64,000 nt of DNA from NCBI RefSeq assembly GCF_026914265.1, contig NC_069135.1:1629001-1693000 (forward strand), in the 5' to 3' direction. The DNA comes from Mya arenaria. Taxonomy: Eukaryota > Mollusca > Bivalvia > Myida > Myidae. The notes below the pieces were generated by a model. The model did not search any database. It saw nothing but the letters and a program-made list of their open reading frames with translations, and was not told where the DNA came from. Below are positions 59,660-64,000 of the stretch, in pieces. The position numbers and the translations under genes are program-made. The first letter of the stretch is position 1. Every line of letters begins with the position of its first letter.

Positions 59660-61145
59660 ATTGCACTTGAGGTACCACAAGGACAAATATTAGGGCCCCT
59701 AGTGTTCAACATCCTTCTCAATGACATCTTCTACTTTATCAATAAGACAGCCCTGTATGATTATGCAGATGGCAATACTCTTTCTGTTCGTTATTAAATT
59801 CCTGATGTTGTTAAGACAACACTTGAAGAAGAAAGTAATATTTTGATAACTGGTTTACTTCAAATCAAATGCAAGCTAACCCTGACAAATTTTAAACAAT
59901 TTCAGTTGGTTCAAAGTCTGTTAAAAAATAAAGCAGTTCATTTTACTTTATCACACTATTGGTATTGTTTGTGAAGAGCAAACTTTTTTCAGGCGTTGAG
60001 GTAGATAGTTTATTAAATTGAGATGCCCAGATTTTTTTTAGGTGACACGCTTATTCAAAATCAATACATTCACATGTAAAACAAACATAAAGTTTGAGTG
60101 ATACACCCTCAACTACTAACTGAATAATGCATTTATGGAAACTATTAATTACTATTAACAATATTATAACCGTGTAATTAATAGCTGAAAACGCAAAAAT
60201 ATTAAATGATTGGTGAATGCTAAACGATTTACTGCATTCTGTTATGGTCTCACAAGGTAGCAATACCGAGTTTTCTGCACATTTTTTAAAAATAAATTCG
60301 GTATCCTTTATAAGCATCATTGTTTTCGACATTTGTTCATCCTTTTTGGTGTATTGAAACAATCGTATTAAATTTGATAAATCTTATTTAGGAGTAATAA
60401 TGCATCTTTAAATGTGCAAAAAAGTAGCTAAGCAACTTAATATCCCTCAAAGACTTGTTTGACAATCAATACTAAGCTAATTATCTTTTATCAGTTTTAA
60501 TTTCGATTACTACCTTGTCGTTTGGCATTTTCGTAGCATGACAAACACGGAAAACGTAGAAAAGATACAATACAGTGCTTTAAAATTGATCTTAATGATT
60601 ACACCTCAACTTCTAAAAATCTTCTTCATAGTGTTCATTTGCCAACTTGACATCTGATCAGGGTAAGATGCATTGCTATTGAAACTTGCAAATGTTTGTA
60701 CGGTATCGCACAGAATATGTTCAAAACCTAGTAGCATATAAGACATGTAATTTTAATCTCAAATATGAAATATTTGTATAGGTGCCATCAGTTAGAACAA
60801 GTAAATATAGGGAGAACTCTTTCCGCTTTGATGCCAGTCAGGAATGTAACAGCCTCCCAAAGGTAATAAGGTGCTCTCAAAACTACCTAGAATATAGAAG
60901 GCTGATGCGCACCAGGACAGGTTCCTCTTGTAAATGCTCAATGTGCAACTTATCTTTTATAACTTATTTATAAGAAGAAATTGAGAATGATGAGATGTTT
61001 CACAGAAAGCTTTTATCCTTTGCCTTAAATGAAAATGTTTTCAGTGGGAAGTCTGACAACTGGAAACTACTTTTGTAGATAAATGTTCAGTTCATTGCTA
61101 TGTTTCTTGTTATCATATACCCGTATTTGAATAAAGATTATTTCT
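59660..61145 (+). mobile_element. LINE relic B
   Basis: EVPQGQILGPLVFNILLNDI then FYFINKTALYDYADGNTLS (59666 onward) is the RT palm; the catalytic YADD is mutated to YADG. Later segments NVEKIQYSALKLILM (about 60550) and RTSKYRENSFRFDASQECNS then LPKVIRCSQNYLEYRRLM (60785-60915) are the C-terminal end, closing with CKCSMC. Stops and frameshifts throughout. An insertion at about 60030-60415 interrupts it. 5' part absent. Confidence 0.88.
60030..60415. repeat. Insertion in LINE relic B, related to 39660-39800
   Basis: Breaks the LINE between the ...VEVDSLLN-DAQI and CKKVAKQLN segments. Its right part (ttcggtatcctttataagca and aaatcttatttaggagtaat) matches ttcggtatctttcattagaa and aaatcttatttgggagtaag at 39684-39780. 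Confidence 0.6.
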
Positions 61146-61890
61146 CTTATATCGTGTATATACTTGCCACGTACAAATCTCTTTAATATGTTTTATTTTC
61201 CAGACCCATTTTAATTGAAAACACCTATTTCTTTATATATATTTTAAGGTCGTATCATTCTATATTTCAGAAGGAGGCTATACACATCTGGTATAAAGCC
61301 ATGCATTTGCCGATCAAAGGATAGATAGAGCATTCGTCTGTTTGTGAATATATTTGGTCGGTAAATTACACTTCTGTCCGAAAAACTGCTACTTTCGTAC
61401 ATCAATAACGATTTATATTTGCACCATGTTAATCATGAAATAGGCAAAAGTAGTCGACATTTTACTGTTAAACAGTTGCATATGCTTCCATAACCATACA
61501 GTGCTCTCATATGAACTTCAGCTCTGGTAGTAGGATAAAATAGGATTTGTTAGTGGTCCCGACTCTGATAGATTATCCGTACAGTACTGTAGTATTATAG
61601 GGCTTATTGTTTCTGCATATATTAAACATATTAATAAAGCGTTCCTCCGAGTCTATTTGCGGCTTTTTGCGATAGGTTTTCATCACACGTATTACCTAAT
61701 ACGTTTTACCAGACTATTGTATAATTTCGTTTCCAAGCCCCTTTATGGGCATTTATTGAAGCAAAATGTATATCTTGCTTTCTTCCGACTTGCGTCAATG
61801 CATTCTGCATTCGCTATTCAAGCACTTGTATTGCTAAGCTCGTGAACATGTAACTTGTGTAAGGGCATATAACTGCGTAAAATATTTTCG
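61146..61890. other. Intergenic, no gene seen
   Basis: AT-rich region between LINE relic B and the ARF gene; a word agcattcgtctg near 61328 resembles the 55-bp minisatellite family but is isolated. Confidence 0.4.
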
Positions 61891-61896
61891 TGTAGA

Positions 61897-61904
61897 TATA
61901 AAAG
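61897..61904 (+). promoter_or_regulatory. Possible TATA box of the ARF gene
   Basis: TATAAAAG about 200 bases before the ARF start codon, at a plausible distance for a 5' UTR of about 170 bases. Many ARF promoters lack TATA boxes and an upstream intron is possible, so this is weak. Confidence 0.25.
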
Positions 61905-62102
61905 TGTTGCCTGCGTTTCTTTAGATCATGAGCGGAATTGTGGGATTGAGTTTACTCCTAACTTCCGGTTTGTTGTAATCATCGAAATTGACGTGGCAGG
62001 AGACGTTTTATTCCGTTTTCTCGATAATTATCCAGTATATTTAAGTATTCATTGCATTTATTTAAAGACCAGAAAGGAACATACAAGTTAATACCCGGAA
62101 TC

Positions 62103-63721
<1,619 letters not shown>

Positions 63722-64000
63722 TGATATGGACCTATTTAAAGATGAACTATGAAACAGACTATAAGTCAAAAAAATCAAATAGCTGATTCAAAAGATAAGA
63801 TTTCAAATTGTACTCATCTTGTATACTGTCAATAACTTAGTTTAAACACTTGAAACTATTTGGCATACTTTGAAAAAGGGAAAATTTAAACTTAAATAAT
63901 ATGAAATAAAGCACTGCCGCACAGTAAAGTACCTGCATATGTGTATATTTACAAGAGTTTCACCTTGAACAAAATTGCACTTTTTTGGGGATATGGTGAA

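Overview
This is AT-rich nuclear DNA of an animal: genes have spliced exons with GT/AG borders, and roughly 85% of the window is repeats. A bivalve mollusc is the best guess. The grounds are my recollection of diffuse mollusc-type repeats (units built on 'gaaacttggtcagaa' and 'ggtcaaaaactaggt'), plus DIRS, Tc1 and LINE relics and very many minisatellites. Species cannot be told from the sequence.

Four genes, all on the + strand. (1) At 1-5870 lies the 3' end of an L1CAM/neuroglian-family adhesion molecule: nine exons give the last FN3 domains, the membrane segment and an ankyrin-binding FIGQY tail. (2) At 44833-46053 lie the last three exons of a single-pass membrane protein (receptor A) whose tail is packed with YxxL-type tyrosine motifs. 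(3) At 49803-58459 lie six exons of a paralogous protein (receptor B), with the same exon phases and the same C-terminal H-x-Y-F-[VI]-L-E signature. (4) At 62103-63695 lie the first two coding exons of a class II ARF small GTPase, which runs off the window.

Between genes 1 and 2 are about 39 kb of repeats. Two blocks of a 55-bp minisatellite sit at 7890-10400. An old composite dispersed repeat fills 15300-21342, 26105-28100 and 31130-32137 and holds a Tc1 relic, two foldback palindromes and a pogo/Tigger-like element. A decayed DIRS element with inverted ends sits at 21343-26104. A direct duplication (27932-31129 and 32138-36746) carries a 37-bp minisatellite with a consensus AP-1 site in each unit. 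A LINE relic at 41407-44720 is broken by insertions. A 31-bp minisatellite with E-boxes lies between the two receptors, a 40-bp array of over 3 kb lies in a receptor B intron, and a second LINE relic lies upstream of ARF.

The most interesting coding feature is the tandem pair of receptors with repeated tyrosine tail motifs. The most interesting non-coding features are the donor-derived minisatellite in the L1CAM gene, the duplicated AP-1 array with its unexpanded relative nearby, and a small family of foldback palindromes with a conserved centre. I did not find the upstream exons of receptor A or the first exons of receptor B. No tRNA, rRNA or CRISPR was seen.
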